Assembly (NCBI GenBank): GCA_916048095.2
Contig: OU696572.1
Span: 5,785,362 to 5,849,361 of the forward strand
DNA length: 64,000 bases
Direction: 5' to 3'
From: Sacculina carcini
Lineage: Eukaryota > Arthropoda > Thecostraca > Sacculinidae
Below the pieces are notes generated by a model, which worked only from the letters and a program-made list of their open reading frames with translations, had not been told where the DNA came from and ran no database searches. Below are positions 11,470 through 23,151 of the stretch, piece after piece. The translations under genes and the position numbers were made by a program. How positions within the stretch are numbered: position 1 is the first letter of the stretch; every line of letters starts with the position of its first letter.

Positions 11470-11487
11470 TGGTGCCCCGAGTGATTG
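11470..11487 (+). promoter_or_regulatory. Gypsy primer binding site
   Basis: TGGTGCCCCGAGTGAT begins two bases after the LTR end CACCACA. Its TGG start and position fit priming by the 3' end of a host tRNA. The tRNA was not identified. Confidence 0.6.
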
Positions 11488-11547
11488 TTTCATTTTTTGC
11501 GACACCTATTTGGACTTGTACTCATTTCAGTCGTCAATTCTATCAGC

Positions 11548-11802
11548 ATGCATAACTCAGGTGAGCTCACAGATTCAAGGCAGCAGATTTCGAGTCCGTT
11601 TGTTTCTGCCCATGTGGGAGTAAAACCACCTCCGTTCATGCCAGAGTCTGTGGCTGGATGGAGTGCTGTCCTGGAGTCACAATTTCGTCTAACCAGAATC
11701 ACATCTGAAGAAATACGTTTTTTTCATGCGATGGCTGCACTGCCTCCGGATGTGGCCGCCCAACTCAGTCCACAAGTTTTGGCTAGTCACAGGGCGAATT
11801 GA
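11548..11802 (+). pseudogene. Gypsy Gag N-terminus (truncated)
   Basis: An 85-codon piece starting at the ATG at 11548. It contains VKPPPFMPESVAGWSAVLES and FRLTRITSEEIRFFHAMAAL, the start of the capsid region in many invertebrate Gypsy-type Gag proteins (pattern PPF, W, ESQF, I-T, K/RF). It ends abruptly at a stop at 11800, well before the rest of capsid and the zinc knuckle, and nothing of pol follows. The copy is therefore a 5' fragment ending just before DNA2 exon 11963. Confidence 0.7.
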
Positions 11803-11962
11803 TAAATAATAAGGGTAAATGAACGATTATTATAAACAGCGAACAATTTCAGTGTAAAACGTTGATAACAATTATTTCAGGACATTTATTCCTTTTCCAT
11901 CGACACAAATTTTGTGAAGAAACAACTTAATAAAATGTCGACCATTCGCACTGTGCCCGCAG

Positions 11963-12190
11963 CACCGGCGATACTCGCGTGGTGTCGACGGGTCGGCATC
12001 AGCGACGCGATCTGATTCAGCTGCGCAATTTGATGGCTCATCATTTGACACGACCGGTGCCGGTGCAGCCGCAGCCGCCAACTACCACTAGTGATCGCGG
12101 TTGGTGGCGACCTTCGCTGCCGGCGCCGATCTGTCAGCGACGCGTCTGTGCCACGTGCCCGTACTCGGCCGTGTGTCATACATTTCTCAG
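11963..12190 (+). CDS. DNA2: DNA2 exon a: nuclease C-terminus with Fe-S cysteines
   Basis: DNA2 is a nuclear and mitochondrial 5'-flap nuclease/helicase. This exon encodes TGDTRVVSTGRHQRRDLIQL followed by RNLMA, aligning without gaps to [20 protein letters not shown] plus RNQMA of the human protein. It ends with CATCPYSAVC, the C-x2-C-x5-C part of the Fe-S cluster that closes the nuclease domain (human CKYCSQIGNC). The exon follows the acceptor CCCGCAG and ends before GTGACT. It begins with the last base of a codon and ends with two bases (AG), which join the C at 25910 to give Ser. There are no stops over 75 whole codons. It is GC-rich compared with its flanks. The preceding exon, expected to end near LYLK, was not found in the window. 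Confidence 0.87.
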
Positions 12191-12249
12191 GTGACTGTGT
12201 GTTGTGCGCGTATGTACTGATAGACACACACACGCACACAGACGCAGAC

Positions 12250-12335
12250 ACGGGCAAATTACATTACATTATATTAAGACATTTATATCGCGCTTCTCAC
12301 CCGAGAGTCTCAAAAGCGCTCACACACACACACAC
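12250..12335 (-). mobile_element. LINE-A2 3' tail fragment with hairpin
   Basis: Pentamer repeat (ATTAC/TTATA), then the hairpin GCGCTTCT (12290-12297) with AAAAGCGC (12312-12319), then (CA)n. Only the 3' end of an A2 copy is present; it abuts the tail of the larger A1 element. Stem mismatches suggest decay. Confidence 0.7.
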
Positions 12336-12367
12336 ATTACATTACATTACATTAAGATATTTATATA

Positions 12368-12397
12368 GCGCCCTACACCTAGAGGGTCTCTAAGGCG

Positions 12398-12398
<1 letters not shown>
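12368..12398 (-). other. LINE-A1 terminal RNA hairpin
   Basis: On the element strand GCGCCTTA pairs with TAGGGCGC (one G-U pair) around an inner CTAGAG-like helix, followed by TATATAAATATCTTAATG. Same structure as 11088-11118 and 49803-49833. Confidence 0.7.

Positions 12399-12467
<69 letters not shown>
12399..12467. repeat. (CA)n microsatellite in LINE-A 3' UTR
   Basis: About 68 bp of uninterrupted CA directly upstream (element sense) of the terminal hairpin. Confidence 0.95.
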
Positions 12468-13044
12468 AAGCAAAGTACATACACATTCACAATCACACAC
12501 ACCAACACACACACAGACAGAAGGAAAACAGTTGAAAAAAACTCAAAACACAAAACACAAAACAAAAAAACACACAATAATACACAGACAGGACATAGAA
12601 TGGGACAACAAACATACACAAGAACAGGAAACACATACGCGCGCACAAAGAGAAAAAAAAGAAGAGGGGGACAAGGACACTCACACACACGCACATAAAC
12701 ACAATAGATAAGTACATAAACGCACATAATAAACAATACATTCACGTTTACAGATAGCATATTAAAACTACACAGCAGATAACACATTTAGACAACACAT
12801 CAGTCATACAAGGACATAAGCTCAGATTGACAACACACAAAACAATAGACACATTAATGCAAACAAAACTGAACGCAACACACACACAGACAGAAAGGGA
12901 CACACAAACACAGATAGCGGAACTCACAGAACAATACACAGACATAACATACAATGGGAAGACATACATAAAAAAGATAGAGAGACACATAGATGCACAC
13001 ACAATCAATTTATATTAGACGTAGTAGACAAGAAGAGGAAACTA

Positions 13045-14289
13045 TCAGACCTTGTAATCACTACTAATATACGTATTATTATTAAGACAGTAAAAAGACT
13101 TACTTAGGAAAAAAAATTTAGTGTGTTTTTTGAAAAGAGAAAGAGATTTGATTGAGTGTATTGAGGGAGATAGCATATTGTAGATGCGAGGTCCTAAGAT
13201 AGAGAAACAGCGATTGTAGTGAGAATGCCTAGAAGGAAAGGGAGGTTCAACTAGTAGAAAATGATCCTTAGAAGACCTAAGAGAAAGAGATGAGGTTTTA
13301 TAAGACAGAAGGTCAAACAGATACGTAGGCTTACGAAGATGAAGAGCTGAATGAATAATTAAATAAATACGATACTCAATAAGAGCCTTGATTGGAAGTA
13401 ACTTAAGTTTGTGTAGAGAAGAAGAAACATGAGAACCCGAAGGAAGATTAAATATCATACGACAAGCTTTATTAATAATAGATTGAAGTTTCCTAAGCTG
13501 GCGGTGGTTGAGTGATAGTAGAAGAGAACAGCAATACTGAACTTTGCTAAAGATGAATGAGTTAGCTAACTTGAAAGCAGCAGAAATAGTTATATATCTA
13601 CGAATGGAATAGATACGCCTGAGCTGAAAGTTACAGCACCTAATAATGTCAGAGATGTGTGGATCAAAAGAAAGAGAGCTATCAAAAATGATACCAAGAC
13701 TACGTACAGAGCAGGATAGAGGTATACTAAGAGAAGTAGTACTATTAGAAGATGGAAAGAGAATATACTTAGTCTTATCAGGATTAAGTTTGAGATGACG
13801 AGTGAACGCACAACTTTCAATATCAGATAGAATAGAACTGACTGAAGAGCGAGAAATAGACACGGACGAGAGAAGGATTTGAATGTCATCAGCGAATATT
13901 TGAAATGACACATCGTGACGTCGAAGTACTTTCCCTACAGAGGTTAGATAGATATTGAAGAGGAGAGGGCCTAAGACAGAGCCTCGAGGGACACCGCAAG
14001 TTAGTGGGCAAGCCTCACTACAAGAATCAGCAGAGGTAGATACGTATTGAGATCTATCAGAAAGATAAGAGCGAAAGAATGAAAGAGCTGTGTCGCTAAT
14101 GCCTAAGTCTAACAGAGTATCAATAAGAAGCAGATGATTAACAGTGTCAAAAGCAGCAGAAAAGTCTAGTTGTATAAGTAGAACATCCTTGCCAGAGAGA
14201 GTAGATTTGAGAATAGAATCATAGAGATATATTAGAGACGTTTCTGTAGAGTGATAGTGACGGAAGCCAGACTGCTCAGGAAGAAACAA
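13045..14289 (-). pseudogene. LINE-A ORF2, reverse transcriptase part
   Basis: 414 codons that continue the endonuclease frame after one TAG at about 14305-14307. The + copy at 48.4 kb has Tyr at that position (SDYLE), so this is a point nonsense change. Motifs: LPEQSGFRHYHSTETSLIYL, QLDFSAAFDTVNHLLLID (first catalytic Asp), GVPRGSVLGPLLFNIYLT, FQIFADDIQILLSS (catalytic FADD, near 13884), LNPDKTKYILF, and a C-terminal domain ending in SHYNRCFSILGPRIYN and DYKV. Function: target-primed reverse transcription of the element RNA. Apart from the stop the domain is intact. Confidence 0.9.
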
Positions 14290-14304
14290 ATTGTCAGACT
14301 CAAG

Positions 14305-16023
14305 CTAGTCAGATAGCTGTATATAGGCAGCCATTTCAAGAACTTTGGACAGCCAAGGAATTCTAGAGATAGGTCTATAGTTAGAAAGCGTGTTAGCATC
14401 CAGATCAGATTTCTTAAGTATAGGGAGAATACTGGCAGTTTTACATGCCAGAAATTGCCCATGAGTGAAAGAAGCATTGATGAAGTTAGATAAGAATGGA
14501 AGAAGTAGCTCAATAGAGTGAGGAATCCTGGAAAGATCAATGGGGCCGAGAGATGAAGAATGAATTTTAACATGCCTTAAAATATCTCTACAGTCAGAGA
14601 TGGTTACTAAAGCAAAAGAGTGAAAAACAGATGAGGTTGAGCACGGAGAGGACAATGTCAGAACAGAAGGGAACAAGCAACGAATCTTATCGATTTTGGA
14701 CTGAAAAAAATTCATGAATAAAGAAGGTAATTGGTTAGATGCCAAATCAGGAAGGATGAGACTACGGGAATTACCTAAAAGACTGTTAAAAAGCTTCCAC
14801 AGTTTCTTAGAATTGAGACAGGAAGAGATTTTAGTATTATAGTAGGATTTTTTGGCGGAATCACAGAGAAGGTGATGATGCCGACGAGCAGAACAGAAAG
14901 TTTGCCAAGAAGAGTCAGTCTTGAGACGACGCCATTGACGCTCAAGACGACGAAGGGAGATTTTTGAGTTCTTAATATCAGAGTTAAACCAAGGACAGCG
15001 AGTATTAGTGGAGCGGAAGACTTTAACAGGAATAAAGGTGGACTTAAGAGAATCAAGGGATGTGTTGAAATACCCTAAGAGAGAAGCAGGCGGTATATGA
15101 ACGAAACATTCAGTAGCAAAACACAAGTACATATTGATATAAAGAGAATCTAAATCAGCGTTACGATAATCCGAGAAACTAATAATTTTAGGAGATTTGC
15201 AAGTGATAGGGAGAGAAGCAGAAAATTCTATTAATGAATGGTCAGATATGGAGGAATCAATAGGAAAAACAGTAAGATCTTTAATCAGAACAGAAGAATC
15301 AGAAAAGGAAAGGAGAAGATCAAGTGTGTGGCCGTGAACATGAGTAGGGCAGCAGATATGATTAAAAAGACCAAATGAGTCAATTAATTGTAAAAATGTA
15401 GAAGAACAAGACTTGAGATGAGGCGCATCAACCCAAAGGTTGAAGTCACCACAAAATATTATTCTAGAAGAAAAAATTGGAAGAAGTGCGTCAACAAGAG
15501 AAGAAAACTCATCAAGAATAATCGAGGAGGAAAATGAATTAAGACGATAAATGATGAAAATACATACAGGAAGAGTAGTTTTACCTATAACCTTACAACA
15601 TAAATGTTCAAATGACTTAAAAGTGATATCTACACTACATAGATAGGCATTAATTATGTTCGAATTGTATACAAAAGAAACACAACCACCAGAGCATTTA
15701 GTAGAATTAGAGACGTTCAAAGGACGACAATAATGAAAAGCTGAGTAGCCAGAAGGAAGCGAGTTGTCAAAAGAGGAAGTCTCAGCAACAGATAGCCATG
15801 ACTCAATAACCAGGAATATATCATAATTGTGAAGAATGGACGCAAAAAGTGAAATTTTAGACCTAATAGACCTAAAATTCAAGAAAGCACATTTCAATAG
15901 ACCAAGTTCATTATCAGACTTAGAACAAGAGATAATAGGAAACGAATCAGAGATAGAAGAAAGACACTTATCAGCGGATGATGAGCTGGTTGGAGGAAGC
16001 AGTACTGAAGAATCAGCGTCCAA
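14305..16023 (-). pseudogene. LINE-A ORF2, endonuclease and linker part
   Basis: 572 codons from MDADSSVLLPPTSSSSADKC to the TAG near 14305. APE-type endonuclease motifs: FLNFRSIRSKISLFASIL, VIESWLS (metal-binding Glu), IIFCGDFNLWVD (near 15440), and SISDHSLIEF (Asp/His, near 15236). The linker contains CPWFNSDIKNSKISLRRLER and ILKKSDLDANTLSNYRPISR before the RT. The start chosen is the first Met; ORF1 ends 48 bases upstream. The product would be about 988 residues if the stop were not there. Confidence 0.9.
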
Positions 16024-16070
16024 TTCAGAGTTAGATTGTTGTACACAATCAGTCAGGCCGGTGGTCCCAT

Positions 16071-17316
16071 CTAGTTTCCCGAATTGAGATCCTCGACGGT
16101 CTGAGTCCGGTTGATCACGCGGGTTCTCGATGACAGAAAGCAGGGGCAGGCTGAGTCAAACGCTGCGTGGCAGACGTTGTCACGACCCGCACGTACACAG
16201 TTGATGCACTTGCGGGCATTCTTCCTCGAGCACGACTTGGTGGTGTGTTTTCCAGCACACCACCCACAAGTGGCCTCCTGGGATCGACATTTGTCAGCCG
16301 TGTGACCATGACGTTGGCATTTGACACACCGAGTAACCCAAAAACGGTCATACACCAGGCACCTTTGGTCACCCAAATAGACAAATCCGGACTTGATGAC
16401 AATGCCACGGATGACAGGAGACACAGCCACAACAGTTTTTGTGTGCTCCGACGATTTCTTGGAGAACAGAACTTTAAAGTCGGAGGCACGCTTGATGGCG
16501 GCTCTGACCTCGCTGTTCTTCCTGCTCACAAACTCAGCGATGTTCTTGTCATCAATATCAGAGCTGACAGATGTAATTGTCAGCTTCGGCAGAATTTTAC
16601 CAGGGCAAGACGCTTTTAGATGGTCGACATCTTTCATAGCCTTCAGGGCATGATGAGCAGTCTTGCTGTCAGGGAGTTTAACTTTGACAGCACCCTTTAT
16701 GGTGGTGGACATACTCAGGACCGGCACAGTTTTGAGAGCCTCAGAGACTCGCTTGGAATCTGGGGGCTTCGTCAGGTGACTTGACAATGATTTCTCTGCA
16801 AGCCGCTTGCGCATAGGAACGCGGGGGCTGCATTGCCGACGATGTTGGTGTTGGTAGGAGAGCTGGTGGTGTGGGTAGCAGCGGAGAGGTCAATTTCGGC
16901 TTGCACACCAGCTGAAGCTGGAGCTTCATCTCATTCACCGTTTTTGTCAATTCCTGCAGTGATTGAGCACTGTCAGATGGCTTGTACAATGAGGCTTCAC
17001 TGGCTTTCTCAGATGTAGTTTGGACAAGAGTGTCCAGCCAGGCATGCATTTCCGGTGTATTGGTGTCACGGGCCAGAATACAACTCTCACAGGTGAAGGC
17101 CGATCTGGTCGTGAAGAAATTGATCACCACGTATTTGGGCAATCGCGAACATCGAACATGCACGTATTTGCTGCATTTAGAGCAACACAGCGCGCAATCG
17201 GAAACCGCCATTTTGCACATTCCACAGCAGGTACCGGCAGGAGGAGGGGAAGCACGAGAGGGCTGGAGCCCGGCAGGTTTCTTTACCGCGACCATTGTGG
17301 ATGCGATAATAATCAC
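16071..17316 (-). pseudogene. LINE-A ORF1 (PHD finger, RRM-like, zinc knuckles)
   Basis: Two overlapping minus-strand frames (17316-16741 and 16814-16071) make one ORF1 with a frameshift near 16770-16790. The N-terminal part has a PHD-like finger: CGMCKMAVSDCALCC, CSKYVHVRCSRLP and CESC. The second part has an RRM-like region, then VYDRFWVTRCVKCQRHGH, CGWCAGKHTTKSC and CINCVRAGRDNVC zinc knuckles. Such ORF1 proteins bind element RNA. A Pro-rich linker with SYAQAACRE joins them. The frameshift is the second of only two disabling changes seen in this copy. Confidence 0.85.
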
Positions 17317-17651
17317 CAGTCAAAACACACAGGCAGACGCGCATACAAACACACAAACCACGTGTAAGGACGCTGGTCAGTGTGCAAGCACCCACACACT
17401 CTCTCACACACACTCTCACGCACGCACTTCCAGCACTGCAGACGCGCATACAAACACGCGACCCACGTGCAGAGACGCCGGCCGGTGTTCACACACACAC
17501 ACACACACACACGCACACACGAAGGGTCGGGCCAGGCACAAAATCGCACCTAGCCGCGAAATCCTTGATCACAATCAGCAGCACACCACGAAAACGCAAC
17601 TAGCACGAGCACCACGAAAACACATCCGCACGGGACAAGCTCTCAAACAAG

Positions 17652-17655
17652 AGTG

Positions 17656-17701
<46 letters not shown>
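17652..17701. repeat. (CA)n microsatellite
   Basis: 50 bp of CA between the LINE-A 5' end and the RLE LINE fragment. Confidence 0.95.
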
Positions 17702-17704
<3 letters not shown>

Positions 17705-17709
17705 GCTCC

Positions 17710-18440
17710 AGCACAAGAGTCATCCAAGATGCGGCAGCTGAACTTGTTGTCCACCGCCAACCAAATAGAGCGGGCACGCATTCTTGCAGCGGCAACATCA
17801 CACAGTGGAGCATGGTTGCACGCGGTTCCGGTGGCCAGTCTGGGCCTTCTTCTGCCAGACGATGTGGTGCGTGTAGGCGTGGCGTTGCGTATCGGCTCGC
17901 CCGTCCAACAACCCCACAGATGCCGATGTGGTGCCATGTCGGACAAATGGGGGCATCATGCGTTGTCATGTCAACAAAGCGCGGTACGAATTCCAAGGCA
18001 TACGGCGCTCAACGACACTGTGTATCGCGGTTTGGCGGCAGCTGGGATCGGCGCGGTGCTGGAACCACGAGGCCTGGACAGAGGAGACGGACGACGCCCG
18101 GACGGGATAACCGTATACCCTTTCACGAGCGGCAAAAGCCTGGTCTGGGACGCCACCTGCTTAAACACGTTCAGCACCACACACACGCTGAACTGCGCCA
18201 TCAACGCCGGCGCAGCAGCCCTAGCAGCAGAACAACGCAAGCGCCATCGATACGCATCGCTGACGGACCGGTACCACTTCGTACCAGTAGCGGTGGAGAC
18301 CAGCATGCGAGACACTGTGCAAGCACATCGGTCGAAAGATCTCAGAGCGCACAGGCGAGAAGCGTGAAACTGGCTGGCTAATTCAGCGAGTTAGTCTGGC
18401 CATCATGCGTGGCAACGCTGCCTGTGTCCTGTTGTGATAG
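17710..18440 (+). pseudogene. RLE-type LINE endonuclease (fragment 2)
   Basis: C-terminal part of a restriction-like-endonuclease LINE. ARILAAATSHSGAWLHAVPV is followed by HRCRCGAMSDKWGHHALSC (CCHC finger), then the catalytic RPDGI (near 18095) and SLVWDATC (near 18145), the PD-(D/E)xK pair. GAAALAAEQRKRHRYASLTD then matches fragment 1 at 5.2 kb. A frameshift at about 18318 moves the last 40 residues (GRKISERTGEKRETGWL, VSLAIMRGNAA) to another frame, ending at about 18439. The 3' end is a series of GTGCGTAAAAA units to 18531. The enzyme nicks target DNA, often at a specific site; whether this family is site-specific cannot be told here. Confidence 0.82.
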
Positions 18441-18555
18441 TTTTTATATTCGTGTGTGTATGTGTTTGAATGTCTGTGTGTACATATGAATAAAAAATTG
18501 CGTAAAAAAGTGCGTAAAAAGTGCGTAAAAAACACACACACAAACACACACACAC

Positions 18556-19190
18556 ACATTTCATTTCATTTCATTTATTGAAACATTTATATTGCGCAAT
18601 CTTTACACAATGTCTCAAATGCGCAGACAGTACGATATTTACAATGCGGCATTGTACAAACAGACACACATACATGTACAAATATTCACAAGGGTACATA
18701 CACACTCATACATTCAGCGGAAGTGCGGATATATCACTGTCACCGACAGGTCAGCTCGCATTCTTCGGCATTCCGGCAGGTGAACATGTTGTATGGGCAA
18801 AAGGACCACACGCACATATATACAGGTATAAGCGGACAGACAAGTGGAAAAACATCGCTGACAGCCACTAATTCTTCTTCGTTTCAAAACAGGTGTTTAC
18901 ACCATGCATGACCAAAACATCACACCAACACACCCATACACACACACACACACACAAGCATAAAACCAACCCTCAAACACACACACACACATACACATAC
19001 ATACATACACACACACTGGTAGCACATGCACAAAGGCCAGTGACAGCGGCGATACAACATGATAACATGCTGACGCGCGAAAGCAAACGACATTTAGCCA
19101 TGAAAAGCGATATAAATAAACATTGGTCAAAGTAAGAGCAAGACAATACACATGCATCGAATCCGACAATTCAAGTAATCCGACAATTCA
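18556..19190 (-). mobile_element. LINE family B 3' UTR and terminal hairpin
   Basis: The 3' end of the antisense LINE-B. The tail is (AATGA)n; the hairpin TGCGCA (18593-18598) with TGCGCA (18620-18625) encloses the same GAGAC loop motif as family A and is followed by ATATAAATG. The RT-coding sequence joins at about 19190, where the second half of the RT has been deleted. Confidence 0.65.
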
Positions 19191-21009
19191 AGCACCTCCA
19201 GATATACCGCAGTTTGATAAATCTTGCAGCAATATTTCGTGGCTCACAGTATCAAAAGCCGACGAAAAACCAAGCTGTATAAGAATAGCATTCTGGCCAC
19301 GTAGGAGCGCAGACAGGTAAAATTGTATGCACACAGCAAAGAGGTGGCACACGAGTGATGTTTTCTGAACCCTGATTGCTGAGGTAAAAACAGATGATTT
19401 TCTTCCAGGAAGGAAGACAACTGCTCATACATAGCCGATTCAAGGAGCTTTGATACCCATGGAATTTGCGACACAGGCCTATAATTTTTCAGACACTTCG
19501 CGTTCAGTCCAGTTCTTTTCAAAATAGGAGTAATAATTGCTTCTCTCGATGCTAAAAACTTATTATGAACAAAGCTGGTATTCACAAGATAGACAATAAA
19601 CGGCACAATGAGCACTACAAACGATTTGATACGGCTGTATTTAATCGGATCCAAGAGATTGACCTTCATACTAGTGTTGTTGACTAGTTGCAGACATGAG
19701 TTGTAATCAATTGGCTGGAAACAAGTGAGGCTCTGAGAACAGTCAGGTGTAATACTTGCATATATCTTGTTGTCCGTAACCTGGATAGAACCATGCAATC
19801 TAATGATTTTTTCTTGAAGAAAAATACGGAAACTATCCGGCATGTGAGCTTCATTCTCGGGATGCGCATTTGGACTGGGCCTATTACCAAGTAGGTTGTT
19901 CAGTATTTTCCAGAGTGTATCTGGTTGCGAATCTAAGATTTTCTTGTTGTAGTACGCCTGTTCGGTCTCATTGATCTTGTGAGTGTAGCTGGACCTAGCA
20001 CTGCAAAACTCGGTCCAGTGTTCAAGTGAAAGGGAGCGGTGCCAGCGACGTTCACATTGCCGTTTCACTCTCTTCAATTGGTGTAGTGAGCCATTAAACC
20101 AGGGAGCAGATTCATGTAGTTTAACATGTTTTCAGATATATGGAACACATCGATCTCGAATTTCACGAATGTTTTGATAGAAGTATGTGTACAATGTATT
20201 TATTGGGAGAAAGCAGTAGTTGATAAGGTGAAATTCTTCACAGAGTCCGTGTGTTAAATTTTCAGTGTCAATGTGGTCATAGTCATAGAAATATATTGTT
20301 TTTGTATTTTCTGAGGAATAGGAATAGCTAAATTAAATCTGATGATGCTGTGGTCTGAAGCATTTCTATCAATTGGACTCACCATTACTTCACGAATTGC
20401 GTTATTACGATTGGTGGGCGAGATAAGCAAGTCTAGTATGTGATTATGAGCATGAGTTGGACTATCAACATGATTCGTCAATCCATTCAGCTCCATATTT
20501 TCCAAAAATGATTGTGAATGGGCCTTCAAATGGGGCTGGTCTATCCAAAAATTAAAATCTCCACATATGTACAAATTATCATTAAATCTTACAAGTAGAT
20601 ATTCCACTACAGCAAAAAATTCCTCAATAAATACAGAACCAGAGGTATAACCAGATCTATAGATAGTGAGCACACAGAAATTAGTGTCATGTCCTTGATT
20701 TCCAACACGCACACAAATATATTCAAATGTGGTGATAGACAGTGATAGGGATATATTTTGTACAACAAAACTTGTGTTGTACACAAAAACAATACCCCCA
20801 CCTGTTGTATCACGGCAATAATGTATGGCTGCAAAGTTATTCGGAAGAGATGCAGAAAATGCTGCACTCTCTTCATCAGCAAGCCAAGACTCAACAATAC
20901 AAAACAAATCTACGCCATCAGTAAGGATATCATGAACCAGCGATAATTTTTTCCTCACTGACCGCATATTCCAAAAGGCACATGATGTCTGTGCTTTATC
21001 AGCATGCAA
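19190..21009 (-). pseudogene. LINE-B ORF2: endonuclease and truncated RT
   Basis: Endonuclease (21009-20254): CAFWNMRSVRKKLSLVHDIL, FCIVESWLADEES, NLYICGDFNFWID, DRNASDHSIIRF. After a frame change near 20250 comes the linker (20077-19244), with ERRWHRSLSLEHWTEFCSAR and CLKNYRPVSQIPWVSKLLES, then RT QQSGFRKHHSCATSLL. A further frameshift near 19320 leads to IQLGFSSAFDTVSHEILL (first catalytic Asp). After about 19190 the rest of the RT, including FADD, is absent and the 3' UTR follows. So this is an internally deleted copy, not a usual 5' truncation. CR1 group, related to family A. Confidence 0.85.
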
Positions 21010-21057
21010 ATTCGACTGTAGTCAATCCACCTTTTTAGTAGATTGCCGAGGCTGACG

Positions 21058-21839
21058 CTAGCTCCTGTAGAAACAGCCCCTCGGCCAGATCTCCGGCTGC
21101 AGAACTGCTGCGCGGCCGGTGCACTGACACGACACCTTAAAGCTGTTGTAGGAGTCGTTCCTTGTCTTCAATTTTTCAACGGATATTTTGTTGGCATCAA
21201 TCGCCAACGTAGTCGACAGGTGATCGACGAGATTTTCACATGTCACACCAGTGTGAAATCGCGTCACAAAAACACTGACGACTGATGATCGAGACACCGT
21301 CGCCAGCTCACTAGTGACAGATGTTCCCGACGACATTGTCTTCTTCTTGTTGGAATTCACATGATTCAACTGAGATGTGTCCTTCTTTTTTTCGGTGTCT
21401 TCTTCCTTCTGTGACTGTGGTCCATTTTCCGGCATCATTCCGGTTAACAGGATCCACTTCGCTGTCAGACTCACTCTGGTCGCTATTTGACCGGTCCGGA
21501 GTCGACGATGATGTCATAGCAGCAAAAGTCTTGTCAAAAGTCAGCAGCAACGCAGGAAATCTCCTGCTTGAAGAGGTTCAGGGCTATCTCAACCCTCCGG
21601 TCAATTCTCGAATCCAAATCCACAGATGTAGGACAATTTTCCGGTTCTGTTCTTGTTTCGCCAGCGTGTTGATTGCCAGCACTGTCATTTTTGTGTGATT
21701 CATGCCAGAAAACACCGCTTTTGAGAAGCATTCTCTCCAGAGTGGCCGTGAATCTCACGCACTTCCTGTGGAACAGCGTTCCACACAGGCCACAGGAAAT
21801 CTCGCCGCCAGTCTCATCACAACAAGACCGCTGATCCAT
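21058..21839 (-). pseudogene. LINE-B ORF1 (PHD finger, RRM-like)
   Basis: Read from 21839 down: MDQRSCCDETGGEISCGLCG, FHRKCVRFTATLERML and a following WHE in place of the usual W-x-C (PHD-like, partly eroded), then DSRIDRRVEIALNLFKQEI. Two frame changes (near 21540 and 21450) lead to an RRM-like block SSVVSVFVTRFHTGVTCENL, ANKISVEKLKTRNDSYNSFK and EIWPRGCFYRS, a signature of many CR1-group ORF1 proteins. ORF2 starts about 50 bases further on. Confidence 0.78.
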
Positions 21840-22062
21840 CGCTCAAAACAGAGATACGCGGTAAATCTGCGGTCCCACACGACGGAGCGATAATCCGACA
21901 AAAGGCGAAGCACAAACAAGGAAAGGGACGTCCTCACTCGACGACAACTCACCTGGCACACACATACACACACACACACACACACAACAAGCACACTGCA
22001 TGTACACATACAAATGATATAACGTGCTTAGTGGTTGCTGACGCCGCCACAATATATATACA

Positions 22063-22063
22063 T

Positions 22064-22124
<61 letters not shown>
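22063..22124. repeat. (AT)n microsatellite
   Basis: About 60 bp of perfect AT with flanking ATAC variants; its ORFs (Tyr/Ile runs) are not genes. Confidence 0.95.
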
Positions 22125-22137
<13 letters not shown>

Positions 22138-23151
22138 CATATATATTTATGCATATTCTGTTAAATTCTACAGCGTTTTCTGTCTTGTTTCTTTTGTATG
22201 TACATGTCTCAATTCGTCTCACCAGCTTTCTCTGGTTTTCAGAGAGCTTTCCCAGAAGTACCGAAAAACTCATTTTTGCCCGAGGCACCTTTCGACTTTT
22301 ATTAAAGTCATCTTCAGGGGCATATATATATACACATAACAAGCGTAATTGAATAGACACTAAACTGGAAAACAAATTTGAATGGTACGTTAAATATTTT
22401 ATAAAATTTCAATATAAAATTCATGCCGTGTGCGAGTGCCGAGCATCATTTCTTTCAACGCATCAATTATTTGCAAGTATAAAAGTACAATCACTGCAAT
22501 TATTTAAACAAAAACTACAAATATACACAACCTTAGTATCGTTAATGAGACTACGAATAAAAGCAGATCACATTTTTCAGAGTGGTATTCCTGACCAGAA
22601 AAACGTATATTTTCCGTGTTGGAAAATATAGACTGACGAAATATATTTTTGCTGTACAAAAAACTATTTGAAAACAAATAACTACATAGAAGAAATCATG
22701 ACCCTTAAACCGGTCTCAAAAAACTTGTTAATAATGAAAAATCGCTTGGTATAATTTGTTTCAATTTGCCTGGTAATGCTGACAATTTTTTCAAAATATC
22801 TACATCTACGAAAACCATCTCTGAAAAAAAATCATGTTGAAAAAACAATGGTTTAAAAAACAGTTGAATCAAGTGGTCTAAACAGCCGCTTATACCAGCA
22901 GGCTATTGCATATACAAAAAGTAGTTGAACGTACATCAATCATATACGAGGTCGACTCCAGAAGTTTTGAGACTGCCTTCGTAGAAGCCCTATTAACAGT
23001 GCTAAACCCTATTAACTGTGCTAATAACTGTGGTCCAGTTGTCATAAATGCACGTGCCTAATTTCGTTGTTTTATGTTTCTGGAAACGGCTAGGACATCA
23101 TCCTGAACGCGGCAAGTCGCACGCAGCTTTTCACAGTGACCAGTGTACATA

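Larger units (their letters stand above)
12335..17640 (-). mobile_element. LINE family A, nearly full-length antisense copy
   Basis: CR1/L2-like non-LTR retrotransposon on the minus strand: 5' UTR (about 17640-17317), ORF1 (17316-16071, frameshifted), ORF2 with endonuclease and RT (about 16023-13045, one stop), a 3' UTR rich in (CA)n, a terminal hairpin at 12368-12398 and a pentamer tail. There is no RNase H. It lies in the DNA2 intron in antisense. The single stop and single frameshift indicate a fairly recent insertion. Other pieces of the family are at 47.6-49.86, 50.05-50.84 and 52.83-53.53 kb. No target duplication was recognised. Confidence 0.85.

Noticed and set aside
22262..22330. Hammerhead or Penelope-like motif (minus strand: GATGACTTTAATAAAAGTCG then AAAGG)
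   Set aside because: The stem extends through the bases that should form the core, and the expected CUGA is not in place. Only a hairpin can be claimed.
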